A DNA stretch of 64,000 nt, taken from NCBI RefSeq assembly GCF_015708085.1, contig NZ_JADNYM010000010.1, forward strand, positions 1 through 64,000, in the 5' to 3' direction. Positions 36,983-45,966 of the stretch are shown here, in pieces. The notes beneath the pieces were generated by a model, which was not told the origin of the DNA, ran no database searches, and saw only the letters and a program-made list of their open reading frames with translations. The DNA is from Arthrobacter terrae (GTDB taxonomy: Bacteria; Actinomycetota; Actinomycetes; Actinomycetales; Micrococcaceae). Position 1 is the stretch's first letter. Each line of letters begins with the position of its first letter. The position numbers and the translations under genes are program-made.

Positions 36983-37687
36983 ATGAGCATTAGCGATTCC
37001 GCCTCCCCCGATGTTTTCCCGCCGCCGGCGGGCTTTAGCAGTACAGGCCTGTCCGACGCAGGCCTGTCCGACGCCGGGATCCGGGACATGGTGCTGACGA
37101 TGCTTGACTCCGGGGTGCTTGCGCCAATTGTCCAGGCCGGGCATCCGGTGCTCCGAAGTCCGGCGAGGCCCGTGGCCGGCCAGCTGAGCGCCAGCGAACT
37201 CGAAGCGCTCATTGAGCTGATGCGCCGCACCATGCATGAAGCCCCGGGGGTCGGGTTGGCCGCTCCGCAGATTGGACTGCCGCTGCAACTGGCAGTGGTG
37301 GAGGATCTTTACGACCTGCCGGCGGAAATCGGTGCCGAACGAGAGCGGTCACCGTTGGAGTTTCTTGCCCTGCTAAATCCCCGCTATCAGGCGATTGGCA
37401 CCGGGACCGCCTCTTTTTACGAAGGGTGCCTGTCGATGCGCGGCTGGCAGGCCGTCGTCGAGCGTCCGTCGCGGGTGCATTTGACGTACGACGACGTCAC
37501 CGGACTTGCGTGCCATCGGGAGTTCAGCGGGTGGGCCGCACGCATCGTGGCGCACGAAACCGACCATCTGCGCGGAACCCTGTACATCGATAAGGCTCTG
37601 ACGCGTTCCCTAGCCGACGATGCACAGTACAGCCAGCGCTGGGCCGAGCCCGGTATCTCCCTAGCCCGGCAGGGGCTGGGGTTTTAG
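36983..37687 (+). CDS. def: Peptide deformylase
   Basis: A 234-residue metalloenzyme that removes the formyl group from new proteins. All three motifs are visible: GVGLAAPQIGL near residue 90, EGCLSMRGW near 147 (metal-binding Cys), and HETDHLRG near 191 (HExxH with two metal His and the catalytic Glu). The N-terminus is about 35 residues longer than usual and low in complexity, with the phrase GLSDAGLSDAGIRD. A shorter start at ATG 37088 is possible. The gene is followed by the second molybdopterin fusion with a 63-base gap. Confidence 0.9.
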   Translation: MSISDSASPDVFPPPAGFSSTGLSDAGLSDAGIRDMVLTMLDSGVLAPIVQAGHPVLRSPARPVAGQLSASELEALIELMRRTMHEAPGVGLAAPQIGLPLQLAVVEDLYDLPAEIGAERERSPLEFLALLNPRYQAIGTGTASFYEGCLSMRGWQAVVERPSRVHLTYDDVTGLACHREFSGWAARIVAHETDHLRGTLYIDKALTRSLADDAQYSQRWAEPGISLARQGLGF

Positions 37688-37750
37688 GGCTCCGCCACCT
37701 TCGGGCCGCATCTGCCGGGCCCGGCCGGAACCGCTGCTAGGCTCCGCAAC

Positions 37751-39538
37751 ATGGACCCCACAGGTACGGAACAGCACAGACCCGATGACACCGCTGCCGA
37801 CAGCGGACAGGAAGTGCTCAGAAGCTTCCGGACCGAGTTGGTCAAGAAGGAAGGCGATACGGTCGATGCCGGCTGGGCCGGCGGCATCCCGGCCCAGTAT
37901 GGCGTGGCACCGCGTGTCCGGGTGGGACGTACCAAGTGGTTTAACCTGCTCTGGTTGATTCCCATTGGTCTTTTGCTGTTGATTATCGGCATTGCCGTTG
38001 CGAAGGGTATCCGGGACTTACCTGGTGTTCAGTCCTTTATGCAGCGGTATCCGGGTATGTCACACCTGCCGGAGAATTCACCGGTGGGATTTCCGGCCTG
38101 GCTCGGCTGGCAGCATTTCCTGAACTTGTTCCTAATGACTTTTCTCATCCGCTCCGGCGTCACCATCATGGCCGACCACCCGAGGTTCTACTGGACCCGG
38201 CATTCGACCCCCGGCCGGGACTGGTTCCGGATGCAGAAACCCGTTCCACCGGATCCGCTGTATACGGCGAAGCAGGATTCCATCACCCTTCCGGACGGTG
38301 TGGGCCTGCCCGGCCGGCGGCATTCAATCGGGCTGGCACGCTGGTGGCACCTTGGCATCGACACCCTGTGGCTGGTGAACGGGATCGTCTTTTTCGTCCT
38401 TATCTTCAGCACCGGGCAATGGATGCGGTTGGTACCGATGAGCTGGGATGTCATTCCCAACGCGATTTCCGTGGCCATCCAGTATCTTTCACTTGATTGG
38501 CCTGTGGAGACGGGGTGGGTCAATTACAATAGTCTGCAGCTGATCGCGTATTTCCTGACCGTTTTCATCGCCGCGCCGGCCGCCCTGCTGACCGGATTGG
38601 GCATGTCACCGGCGCTCTCCACCCGGTTCCGTCGCATCAGTTCCTTGTTCAGTATCCAGGCCGCCCGTTCGCTGCATTTTCTCGTACTGTGCTGGTTTGT
38701 CCTGTTCATCGTGGTGCATGTGACTCTCGTTCTGACTACCGGCGCGCTGCGGAACCTCAACCATATGTATGCCGCGGCCGACAATGAGTCCTGGCTCGGA
38801 TTCTCAATCTTCGCCGTCTCCATGGTGATTGTGATCGTGGCCTGGGTCGCCGCCACTCCCCTGACCTATCGCTACCCACGCAAGGTCCAGAAAGTTGGCT
38901 ATGCCCTGATCGGTCCGGCGGAGCGGCTTTTTGAACACATTGACTCCAAACCCGGGCAGTACAGCGAAAAAGACATTTCCCCCTATTTCTGGCACAACGG
39001 AAAGTACCCGGAAACACAGGAATATCAGCAATTGCGCGCCGGGAATTTCCGCGATTACCGGCTCCGGATCAACGGCTTGGTGGAAAATCCAGTGGAGTTG
39101 GATCTGGAACAACTCCGCGCGCTCCCGCAGCACGAACAAATCACGCAGCATTTCTGCATTCAAGGTTGGTCAGGTGTGGCCAAATGGGGCGGCATCTCGA
39201 TGCAGACCATAATGGACCTCGCCAAGCCGAAGCCGGAGGCAAAGTGGGTTATTTTCTACTCCTTCGCCGAAGGGCCGGACACGGGGATCTACTATGACGC
39301 GCAGCCGATCGGGCAAATGGCTTACCGGCTGACGATGCTCGCGTATGACATGAATGATGAGCCATTGTCCTTCGGCCACGGTGCGCCGCTGCGGCTGCGC
39401 AACGAGGTGCAGCTGGGCTTCAAACTGGTCAAGTGGATCAAGGGCATCGAGTTTGTGGAACACTTCTCCGAGGTCGGTGGGGGCCAGGGCGGCTACAACA
39501 ATGACCACGAATTCTTCGGCTACCGGCAGTCCATCTGA
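37751..39538 (+). CDS. Cytochrome b561-like/molybdopterin oxidoreductase fusion, copy B
   Basis: A 595-residue paralogue of the gene at 23459, with the same plan: a soluble N-terminus (about 60 residues), six membrane segments (for example WFNLLWLIPIGLLLLIIGIA, HFLNLFLMTFLIRSG, LHFLVLCWFVLFIVVHVTLV), then a sulfite-oxidase-fold Mo domain from about 390. The Mo-ligand motif reads HFCIQGWSGVAKWGG, and the last 60 residues are nearly identical to copy A. Positive residues flanking the first and last spans place both ends in the cytoplasm. Unlike copy A there is no reductase gene beside it. Start ATG 37751. Confidence 0.87.
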   Translation: MDPTGTEQHRPDDTAADSGQEVLRSFRTELVKKEGDTVDAGWAGGIPAQYGVAPRVRVGRTKWFNLLWLIPIGLLLLIIGIAVAKGIRDLPGVQSFMQRYPGMSHLPENSPVGFPAWLGWQHFLNLFLMTFLIRSGVTIMADHPRFYWTRHSTPGRDWFRMQKPVPPDPLYTAKQDSITLPDGVGLPGRRHSIGLARWWHLGIDTLWLVNGIVFFVLIFSTGQWMRLVPMSWDVIPNAISVAIQYLSLDWPVETGWVNYNSLQLIAYFLTVFIAAPAALLTGLGMSPALSTRFRRISSLFSIQAARSLHFLVLCWFVLFIVVHVTLVLTTGALRNLNHMYAAADNESWLGFSIFAVSMVIVIVAWVAATPLTYRYPRKVQKVGYALIGPAERLFEHIDSKPGQYSEKDISPYFWHNGKYPETQEYQQLRAGNFRDYRLRINGLVENPVELDLEQLRALPQHEQITQHFCIQGWSGVAKWGGISMQTIMDLAKPKPEAKWVIFYSFAEGPDTGIYYDAQPIGQMAYRLTMLAYDMNDEPLSFGHGAPLRLRNEVQLGFKLVKWIKGIEFVEHFSEVGGGQGGYNNDHEFFGYRQSI

Positions 39539-39708
39539 GTCAGCTGGTGAGCAGCTGCCACGGGACGTGGGCCGGAATCCCTCCGGATCCCCCTCCTTGC
39601 CGCCAATGTCATCAGCCCAGCCGCCTACCGTGACACGGGGAGGGTGCCGTGGGCACGCAGCATCCTCTACTGTTGAACGAATAAGGCCGGCCATGAGGGA
39701 GACATATC

Positions 39709-40068
39709 GTGCAAAAGACTTCTTTGACCGCGTTGGCGCGGCATCAATTGGACATTGCCCGTCGGGCACCCAGCGGCCGCAGCGCGGAAACGGTCTATGG
39801 CGGGCACGAGCGGATCCTGCGCCAGACAATGATCGCATTACGCGCCGGATCCGTCCTCAATGAGCATCTTAATCCCGGCGAAGCGACGGTCTATGTGGTG
39901 TCCGGTCGCGTCCTGCTGACGTCCGAGGCCGCGCAATGGAGCGGCGCCGCCGGCGATTTGCTCCCCATGCCCGATGCGCGTCATGCCCTGAAAGCGGAAC
40001 AGGACTCCGTCGTCGTCCTGACGGTGGCCAAGCGTCAGCAGATGGCTGCGCAGTTGGCTGGTCAGTGA
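39709..40068 (+). CDS. Cupin-domain protein
   Basis: A 119-residue single cupin. It has TVYGGHERILRQTMIAL, AGSVLNEHLNPGEATVYVVS (the first half-motif, with few metal His), and GDLLPMPDARHALKAEQDSV (the second). Only some of the usual His ligands remain, so metal binding is uncertain. The GTG at 39709 follows GAGGGAGACATATC. Such small cupins often bind or protect against small oxidants; the substrate is unknown. It is 170 bases past the fusion gene. Confidence 0.75.
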   Translation: MQKTSLTALARHQLDIARRAPSGRSAETVYGGHERILRQTMIALRAGSVLNEHLNPGEATVYVVSGRVLLTSEAAQWSGAAGDLLPMPDARHALKAEQDSVVVLTVAKRQQMAAQLAGQ

Positions 40069-40206
40069 CCTTCTCAGTTCAGCTGCATCGTGTCGGCCCG
40101 CGGTTTTAACGTAGCCGGGTCAGCGGCTCCGGAGCCCAGGCATTAACTTGTCCCCTTTAACACACCTCCTTCGGGGCAGCAGTCGGCACCCGCTTAGACT
40201 TGCACC

Positions 40207-41127
40207 ATGAACCGCTCCGGAGTTGCCGCACTTTTGTGCCCGCTGTGCGCCGGCTCTTTTGCCGTGGATTTGACGGCACCGGCGAAGCCAACCGCGCTCG
40301 TTTGCGATTCCGGCCACAGCTTTGACATTGCCAAACAGGGCTACGTGAACTTCCTCACCGGACCCGGAACACGCTTCATTCCGGACAGCGCGGCAATGGC
40401 TGCTGCCCGCGATGAGTTCCTGGCGGCAGGGCACTACCTGCCGTTGGCGCAGGCCTTGGCCACAACCATCCTGGCTATCTCCCCTGGTGGCGGCGACCCG
40501 CTGGTGGTGGATGCAGGAACCGGCACGGGCTATTACCTGAACCAGCTGCACCGTGCCGCCGCCGAGCAAACCCGTTCCTTAGGCCTAGCCAACGAACCGG
40601 CCGGCTCGGCACCGGCATCGATCGGGCTGGATATTTCCAAATTCGCCCTTCGCCGGGCGGCCCGGCTGAATCCGGACACGGTGAATGTTGTCTGGGATGT
40701 GTGGCAGCCATTGCCGATTGCCGCCGGCACCGCGGACGTCGTCATCGTGGTCTTTGCCCCCCGCAACCCCGCAGAGTTTGCGCGCATCCTGAAGCCGCGC
40801 GGTGCGCTGGTCGTTGCCACCCCGCTGCCGGGACACTTGGCCGAGATCGTCGGCGCCGCGGGCTTGCTGGGCATGCAGGAAGACAAACAGAGCGCCCTCC
40901 AGGCATCGCTGGCAGCCCATTTTGCGCCAGGCGGGATTACCGATGTTGCGCATCGGTTGTCGCTAAGTCCCGAGGATGTTTTCCGGATTGCCCTGATGGG
41001 GCCCTCCGGCCATCACCTTGATCCGGTGCAGCTGCGGGATCGGGTGGCCGCACTGCCGCAGCACACTGAGGTCACCGCGAGGTTCCGGATCAGCACTTTT
41101 TGCCCGCACCACACTCCGGCGACCTGA
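40207..41127 (+). CDS. RlmA-type 23S rRNA (guanine-N1) methyltransferase-like protein
   Basis: A 306-residue SAM-dependent methyltransferase. The N-terminal zinc site is CPLCAGSF (two Cys near 11-14) and CDSGHSFD (Cys and His near 33-37), followed by KQGYVNFLTGP near 45, the RlmA signature. The SAM site is LVVDAGTGTGYYLNQL near 98, and the late motif is IVVFAPRNPAEFARILKPRG near 178. Members methylate G745 or G748 of 23S rRNA or confer tylosin/mycinamicin resistance. Which base is modified here is not visible. Confidence 0.85.
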   Translation: MNRSGVAALLCPLCAGSFAVDLTAPAKPTALVCDSGHSFDIAKQGYVNFLTGPGTRFIPDSAAMAAARDEFLAAGHYLPLAQALATTILAISPGGGDPLVVDAGTGTGYYLNQLHRAAAEQTRSLGLANEPAGSAPASIGLDISKFALRRAARLNPDTVNVVWDVWQPLPIAAGTADVVIVVFAPRNPAEFARILKPRGALVVATPLPGHLAEIVGAAGLLGMQEDKQSALQASLAAHFAPGGITDVAHRLSLSPEDVFRIALMGPSGHHLDPVQLRDRVAALPQHTEVTARFRISTFCPHHTPAT

Positions 41128-41146
41128 CAGGCCTCGTCTTTGTCCG

Positions 41147-41848
41147 CTAAGTCGCCTTTGTCCGCCGAATCGCCTTAGTGCGCCGGCGCTGTGGCCGTGG
41201 CCGTATCTGTGCCCGCCCTGCCTGTGCCCGCCGGATAGTGGGTTGATGCAGATCGACATGAAGCCATTTCAAGGTCACCTGGGTCAACGGGCCGACGGCG
41301 ACGGCGAAGGCCAGGGTGCCGATGCCGACAACCCCGCCCAGGAAGAAACCAACGACGACGACGACAAGCTCAAGGCCGGTGCGGATCTGCCAGACGGGCC
41401 TGCCGGTGACCCGTACGAGCCCCGTCATCAGACCGTCCCGCGGGCCCGGCCCCATGCCGGCGCCGATGTACAGGGCGGTCGCCAGCGCCAAGAGGAACAG
41501 CCCGGCGGAGAACATCAGGGCCTGCAGGGCAACGTGCGACGGGCGTGAGATGAACGCCAGCCCAAGATCGGCAAACGCGCCGATTAAGACGGCGTTGGCG
41601 ACCGTGCCGATGCCGGGTCGCTGACGCAGCGGAATCCACAGCAGCAGCACCGCCGCACTGATGATGATGGTGCACAGACCGAAGCTCAGCGAGGTACTCC
41701 GGGAGACCCCCTGCCCGAAAACGTCCCACGGTGAGGCGCCGATATTCCCGCGGATCATCAGGGCGATCGCCACGCCGTAGGCGAACAGGCCTGCGGACAA
41801 ACGCACCACGCGTGCGAAAACGTTATCCGTGGTCAGGAAGGCTTTCAT
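41147..41848 (-). CDS. YczE/YyaS-type integral membrane protein
   Basis: A 233-residue membrane protein with about five membrane segments: RLSAGLFAYGVAIALMI, GLCTIIISAAVLLLWIPLR, GTVANAVLIGAFADLGLAFI, LMFSAGLFLLALATALYIGA, LELVVVVVGFFLGGVVGIGT. The conserved GASPWDVFGQGV near residue 37 and GMGPGPRDGLMTGL near 135 identify the family. Function is unknown. The tail is basic and repetitive (RRTKAIRRTKAT at the end), apparently from duplication of a short DNA unit near 41130-41175. It stands alone, converging with the methyltransferase gene. Confidence 0.8.
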   Translation of the reverse strand: MKAFLTTDNVFARVVRLSAGLFAYGVAIALMIRGNIGASPWDVFGQGVSRSTSLSFGLCTIIISAAVLLLWIPLRQRPGIGTVANAVLIGAFADLGLAFISRPSHVALQALMFSAGLFLLALATALYIGAGMGPGPRDGLMTGLVRVTGRPVWQIRTGLELVVVVVGFFLGGVVGIGTLAFAVAVGPLTQVTLKWLHVDLHQPTIRRAQAGRAQIRPRPQRRRTKAIRRTKAT

Positions 41849-42037
41849 CGGTAACCATTCATCGAAGGGAGGTAAAAATGGAAAAGCACCTCACGTCTGC
41901 CTTCCGTTATTGATTATTGACCAGAAGACTGCCGCGCGGGTGAAAGTTGCGCTGCGGCCTCCCCGCCGGCCGTGATCGGACCCGAAAACGACGAAGGGTA
42001 GTAGGCTGAAACTACGTTCACTTCCAAGGGGGCTGCA

Positions 42038-42529
42038 ATGTTTGACTGGTTAGTGCAAAACGGCTGGGCAATCTGGCTCGTCGTCTTCCTTATCCTCGCC
42101 GGCATTGAGATGCTGACCCTGGACTTATTCTTCATCATGATGTCCGCAGGCGCGCTCGCGGCGCTGGCCAGTTCCTTCATGGGTGCACAGCTCTGGCTGC
42201 AGATCATTGTGTTCTGCGTGGTTGCCCTGGCCATGATCGTCTTCATTAGGCCGGTTGCGCTCAACCACCTGCACAAGGACCACGATGAGCACAGCACAAA
42301 TATCGACAGGTTGATCGGTCACAGCGCCGTTGTTGTTGAAGCCGTGACCGAACACTCCGGGCTGGTGAAAATCGGCGGAGACACTTGGACCGCCCGCACG
42401 CGGGGTCCGGGGGAACTAATGACCGGTCAGGCCGTTGTCGTTGGTGCCATCGAGGGGGCCACCGCCGTCGTATCGCTTCCGGGAACTTTTTTTTCACCCG
42501 GCTCCCCCAGCGCGGCGGCCGGCCACTGA
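42038..42529 (+). CDS. NfeD family membrane protein
   Basis: A 163-residue NfeD-like protein. Two to three membrane segments lie in residues 5-75 (WAIWLVVFLILAGIEMLTLD, LQIIVFCVVALAMIVFI). An OB-fold domain follows with IGHSAVVVEAVTEHSGLVKI and GQAVVVGAIEGATAVV. NfeD proteins act with stomatin/SPFH proteins in membrane organisation. The next gene, 72 bases downstream, is such a partner. ATG 42038 follows AAGGGGGCTGCA. Confidence 0.88.
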   Translation: MFDWLVQNGWAIWLVVFLILAGIEMLTLDLFFIMMSAGALAALASSFMGAQLWLQIIVFCVVALAMIVFIRPVALNHLHKDHDEHSTNIDRLIGHSAVVVEAVTEHSGLVKIGGDTWTARTRGPGELMTGQAVVVGAIEGATAVVSLPGTFFSPGSPSAAAGH

Positions 42530-42601
42530 CCGCTGCGCCGCAGCCACTGTCTTTTCTGAACCATCACACTCGAGACTTGAAGAAACGAAAAGAGGGGAAC
42601 T

Positions 42602-43561
42602 ATGGGTGAGTCCGCAGGGGCTGTCGCACTATCCATCGTGCTGGTCGTCCTGATCATCTTTGTGATCATCGTTCTTGTCCGGGCGGTCCGCATTATTCCG
42701 CAGGCCCGCGCCGGCGTCGTCGAACGTCTTGGCAAGTACGCCCGGACCCTCAATCCCGGGCTGACGCTGCTGATTCCGTTCGTTGACCGGCTGCTGCCGC
42801 TGCTGGATCTGCGCGAACAGGTGGTGTCTTTCCCGCCCCAGCCGGTGATCACCGAGGATAACCTGGTGGTCTCCATTGACACCGTGGTTTATTTTCAGGT
42901 CACGGATCCGCGCGCGGCCACGTATGAAATTGCCAACTATATTCAGGCAGTAGAGCAGCTGACGACGACGACACTGCGTAACGTCGTCGGCGGTCTGAAC
43001 CTCGAAGAGGCGCTGACGAGCCGTGACCAGATCAACGGCCAGCTGCGCGGAGTTCTGGACGAGGCCACCGGCCGGTGGGGAATCCGGGTCAGCCGGGTCG
43101 AGCTCAAGGCCATTGACCCGCCGCTGTCTATCCAGGATTCAATGGAAAAGCAGATGCGCGCCGAGCGGGACCGGCGTGCGGCTATTCTGACCGCGGAAGG
43201 CACCAAGCAGTCGGCCATTCTGACGGCCGAGGGTGAACGGCAGTCCGCCATCCTTAAAGCCGAGGGTGACGCCAAGGCGGCGATCCTCCGGGCGGACGGC
43301 GAGTCGCAGGCGATCCAGAAGGTCTTCGACGCCATCCACAAGGGAAATCCCACGCAGAAACTGCTGGCCTACCAATACCTGCAGACGCTGCCGAAACTGG
43401 CCAACGGTTCGGCGAACAAGCTGTGGATTATCCCGAGCGAAATCGGCGAGGCGCTCAAGGGCATTGGCGATGTCCTGGGTAAGAGCACCCCGGATAAACC
43501 CTCTGCCGAACCACCGGTACATCTGTCCAAGGCGGGCACCGAAACCGCTACGGGTCTGTAG
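42602..43561 (+). CDS. Stomatin-like SPFH/band 7 protein
   Basis: A 319-residue membrane-anchored scaffold: one N-terminal membrane helix (about residues 8-30), then the SPFH domain (IIPQARAGVVERLGKYART, PFVDRLLPLLDLREQVVSFP, ISTRDQ-like LTSRDQINGQL). A coiled coil follows with a strikingly regular repeat (AILTAEG, AILTAEG, AILKAEG, AAILRADG, about residues 193-235), typical of the flotillin/stomatin C-terminus that drives oligomer formation. A Pro/Ser-rich tail ends the protein. Ribosome site AGAGGGGAACT. It forms an operon with NfeD upstream and perhaps the ABC exporter downstream. Confidence 0.92.
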   Translation: MGESAGAVALSIVLVVLIIFVIIVLVRAVRIIPQARAGVVERLGKYARTLNPGLTLLIPFVDRLLPLLDLREQVVSFPPQPVITEDNLVVSIDTVVYFQVTDPRAATYEIANYIQAVEQLTTTTLRNVVGGLNLEEALTSRDQINGQLRGVLDEATGRWGIRVSRVELKAIDPPLSIQDSMEKQMRAERDRRAAILTAEGTKQSAILTAEGERQSAILKAEGDAKAAILRADGESQAIQKVFDAIHKGNPTQKLLAYQYLQTLPKLANGSANKLWIIPSEIGEALKGIGDVLGKSTPDKPSAEPPVHLSKAGTETATGL

Positions 43562-43574
43562 CATCACCGCAGGT

Positions 43575-45425
43575 ATGGCAGGAGGCGGCCGGGGCGGTCG
43601 CCTCCTGAGCGGTCCAGGGGATCTTAACAGTCCGGAAATCGGTCAGCTGGGCCGCCGTATTTGGGGCCTCCTGACGGACTACCGTGGGAAACTTGCCGGC
43701 ACATCGGTTCTGGTGGTGCTGGGTTCGTCTTTGGGTGTGGCGGTTCCGCTGCTTACTCAGCGCGCCTTCGACGAAGCGCTTTTCCCGCACGACGGCGGGG
43801 TGAGACTGCCGCTCCTGGCGCAGCTGGTGGCGCTGATGGTTCTATTGAGCATTCTGGTTTCCGCTCTGAACGTGTGGCGGACTTATCTAACGACCAGCGT
43901 GGGAAATAATGTCATGGCCGATGTCCGCAGTCGGCTGTTTTCCCATCTGCAGAAGATGGAACTGGCCTTCTTTACGCGGACCAAAACAGGCGTGATTCAA
44001 TCCCGGCTGGCCAATGACGTTGGCGGGGTGGCCAGCGTGCTGACCAACACGGTGCCCTCGATCCTGGCCAACACCGTTACCGTTATTTCATCCTTGGTGG
44101 CCATGCTGCTGCTGTCCTGGCAGCTGACGATCGTCGCCCTGATCCTCCTGCCGTTCCTGATTTTCCTGCAGATCCGGATTGGACGGGTCCGTCAAGCCAT
44201 TGCGCGGCGGACCCAGGAATCGCTCTCTGACATGACGTCCATCACGCAGGAGGCACTGTCGGTTTCCGGGATTGTGCTGAGCAAGGTCTTTAATCAGGAA
44301 ACCGGCGAAACTGCGCGCTACCGGCTCGAAAATGACAAGCAGCTCAAACTGCAGATCAAGCAGCAGATGACCGGGCAGTGGTTCTTCGGTTCCGTCCAGA
44401 TCGTCATGAGTGTGACCCCGGCGATTGTGTACCTGAGCGCCGGTTGGCTGCTGACCCAAAATTGGCCGATCACGGCCGGGACACTGGTCGCATTCACCAC
44501 CTTGCAGGCGAGGATCAGCATGCCGATCCTTTCACTGATGCGCGTAGCCCTGGATGTGCAGACCTCCAAGGCGCTCTTTGCACGGATCTTTGAATACTTG
44601 GATCTTCAACCGGCCATCGTTGACCACTCCGGCGCCCGCAGCCTTACGCCGGGCACCGTCCGCGGTGCACTGACGCTGGATAACGTCTCTTTCTCATACT
44701 CTCCGGGTTCAGCACCGGTGACGTGGGCCCTGGACGAGGTCAGTCTGCACATCGAGGCCGGCCAGTTTGTTGCTTTTGTCGGCGCATCCGGTGCAGGGAA
44801 GACAACCCTGTCCTACCTGATCCCCCGTCTGTACGAGGCCACGTGCGGTCGGATTTTGCTTGACGGAAACAATATTCAGGACCTGACGATGGAATCGCTG
44901 CGCCAGAACATCGGGATGGTGACGCAGGAGACATACCTTTTTCACAGCACCATTGCGGAAAACCTGCGGTACGCGCGGCCGTCGGCGACGGATTCCGAGC
45001 TGGTCCGCGCTGCCAAAATTGCCAATATCCATGAACGGATTTTGAGCTTCGAGGACGGCTACGAAAGTGTAGTCGGAGAACGTGGCTACCGCCTCTCCGG
45101 TGGCGAGAAGCAACGCCTGGCCATTGCACGTGTGGTGTTGAAAAACCCGCCGCTGCTTATCCTGGATGAGGCCACGAGTGCCTTGGACACCACGGGCGAG
45201 CGTCTGGTGCAAAGTGCATTGGAAGCAGTCATGGCCGGGCGGACCACCATCGCCATTGCGCACCGCCTCTCCACCGTGGTCTCCGCGGACCGGATCTTTG
45301 TCCTGGATCACGGCACGCTGGCGGAGCAGGGCAGCCATGAGCAACTTCTCGGCGCCGGCGGCATCTACGCGCGCCTGAACGCAGTAGGACTTGACCGGGC
45401 TGACGCGGGGAACACAAGCGGGTAG
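43575..45425 (+). CDS. ABC exporter, fused membrane and ATPase domains
   Basis: A protein of about 616 residues of the lipid/drug exporter class. The six-helix membrane domain (about 30-345) has TRTKTGVIQSRLANDV near 135, the coupling region, and LTIVALILLPFLIFLQI. The ATPase domain has GASGAGKTTLSYLIPRLYEA near 400, VTQETYLFHSTIAENL, signature YRLSGGEKQRLAIARV near 505, and LILDEATSALDTTGE. It probably works as a homodimer. The start is uncertain: the frame opens far upstream over the stomatin gene, so I chose ATG 43575, 14 bases after that gene's stop. Confidence 0.85.
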   Translation: MAGGGRGGRLLSGPGDLNSPEIGQLGRRIWGLLTDYRGKLAGTSVLVVLGSSLGVAVPLLTQRAFDEALFPHDGGVRLPLLAQLVALMVLLSILVSALNVWRTYLTTSVGNNVMADVRSRLFSHLQKMELAFFTRTKTGVIQSRLANDVGGVASVLTNTVPSILANTVTVISSLVAMLLLSWQLTIVALILLPFLIFLQIRIGRVRQAIARRTQESLSDMTSITQEALSVSGIVLSKVFNQETGETARYRLENDKQLKLQIKQQMTGQWFFGSVQIVMSVTPAIVYLSAGWLLTQNWPITAGTLVAFTTLQARISMPILSLMRVALDVQTSKALFARIFEYLDLQPAIVDHSGARSLTPGTVRGALTLDNVSFSYSPGSAPVTWALDEVSLHIEAGQFVAFVGASGAGKTTLSYLIPRLYEATCGRILLDGNNIQDLTMESLRQNIGMVTQETYLFHSTIAENLRYARPSATDSELVRAAKIANIHERILSFEDGYESVVGERGYRLSGGEKQRLAIARVVLKNPPLLILDEATSALDTTGERLVQSALEAVMAGRTTIAIAHRLSTVVSADRIFVLDHGTLAEQGSHEQLLGAGGIYARLNAVGLDRADAGNTSG

Positions 45426-45437
45426 ACTAATCAGTTG

Positions 45438-45463
45438 GGAACAATGCCGCATGCCCGGGCGTT
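45438..45463 (+). promoter_or_regulatory. SigR/SigH-like promoter for rbpA
   Basis: GGAAC (45438-45442) is followed after exactly 18 bases by GTT (45461-45463). This matches the GGAAY-N18-GTT pattern of SigR-type (disulfide stress) ECF sigma factors. It lies about 60 bases before the rbpA ATG. SigR control of rbpA is known in Streptomyces. Seen by eye only. Confidence 0.6.
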
Positions 45464-45523
45464 GTACCCAAAGAACTTAGTTCCCGTGAATCAACCGGGA
45501 ACGGACACGAAAAGGGAGAAACG

Positions 45524-45871
45524 ATGAGCGATCGCAGCCTGCGGGGAATGCGTCTGGGTGCCCAGAGCATGGAAACTGAATCCGGTGTCGAACCGGCACC
45601 GCGCCAGCGCGTGGAATACCGATGCACAGACGGCGAACAGGTCTTCGTGACGTTTTCCGCCGAGGCGGAGATTCCTGCCGTCTGGGTTTCCAAGACCGGC
45701 AAGGAAGCACTGCTGGTCGACGGCGAGAAGCCCGTGGATTCAAACGAAAAGCCGGTCCGCACGCACTGGGACATGCTGCTGGAACGCCGTTCCCTACCGG
45801 AGCTGGAAACCATTCTGGCCGACCGCCTGACCATCCTTCGGGAGCGCCGCGGAGAACGCCGCAGCGCCTAG
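45524..45871 (+). CDS. rbpA: RNA polymerase-binding protein RbpA
   Basis: A 115-residue actinobacterial transcription factor that binds core polymerase and the principal sigma factor and stabilises the open complex. The N-terminal LRGMRLGAQSMETE, the central EPAPRQRVEYRCTDGEQ (Cys34), AEIPAVWVSKTG, and RTHWDMLLERRSLPELETIL are diagnostic. Cys34 remains, but the two Cys usually found about 22-25 residues later in Streptomyces-type RbpA read S/K here, so the zinc site is probably absent, as in the mycobacterial protein. A ribosome site (AAGGGAG) lies before ATG 45524, with a SigR-like promoter upstream. Confidence 0.93.
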   Translation: MSDRSLRGMRLGAQSMETESGVEPAPRQRVEYRCTDGEQVFVTFSAEAEIPAVWVSKTGKEALLVDGEKPVDSNEKPVRTHWDMLLERRSLPELETILADRLTILRERRGERRSA

Positions 45872-45900
45872 AGAAGGCACAAGACCGGCAGTGGCATCAG

Positions 45901-45960
45901 GGCTTAAACACTGGGAGCCGGCGACCACCACGGTCACCGCCTCCCAGTGTTGTTTAAGCC
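45901..45960. terminator. Bidirectional hairpin between rbpA and the mannosyltransferase gene
   Basis: GGCTTAAACACTGGGAG (45901-45917) pairs with CTCCCAGTGTTGTTTAAGCC (45941-45960): 10 pairs, a three-base bulge and 7 more pairs. The loop holds a small GACC/GGTC stem. It sits between two convergent genes, so it probably terminates both. Confidence 0.8.
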
Positions 45961-45966
45961 TGGTAG

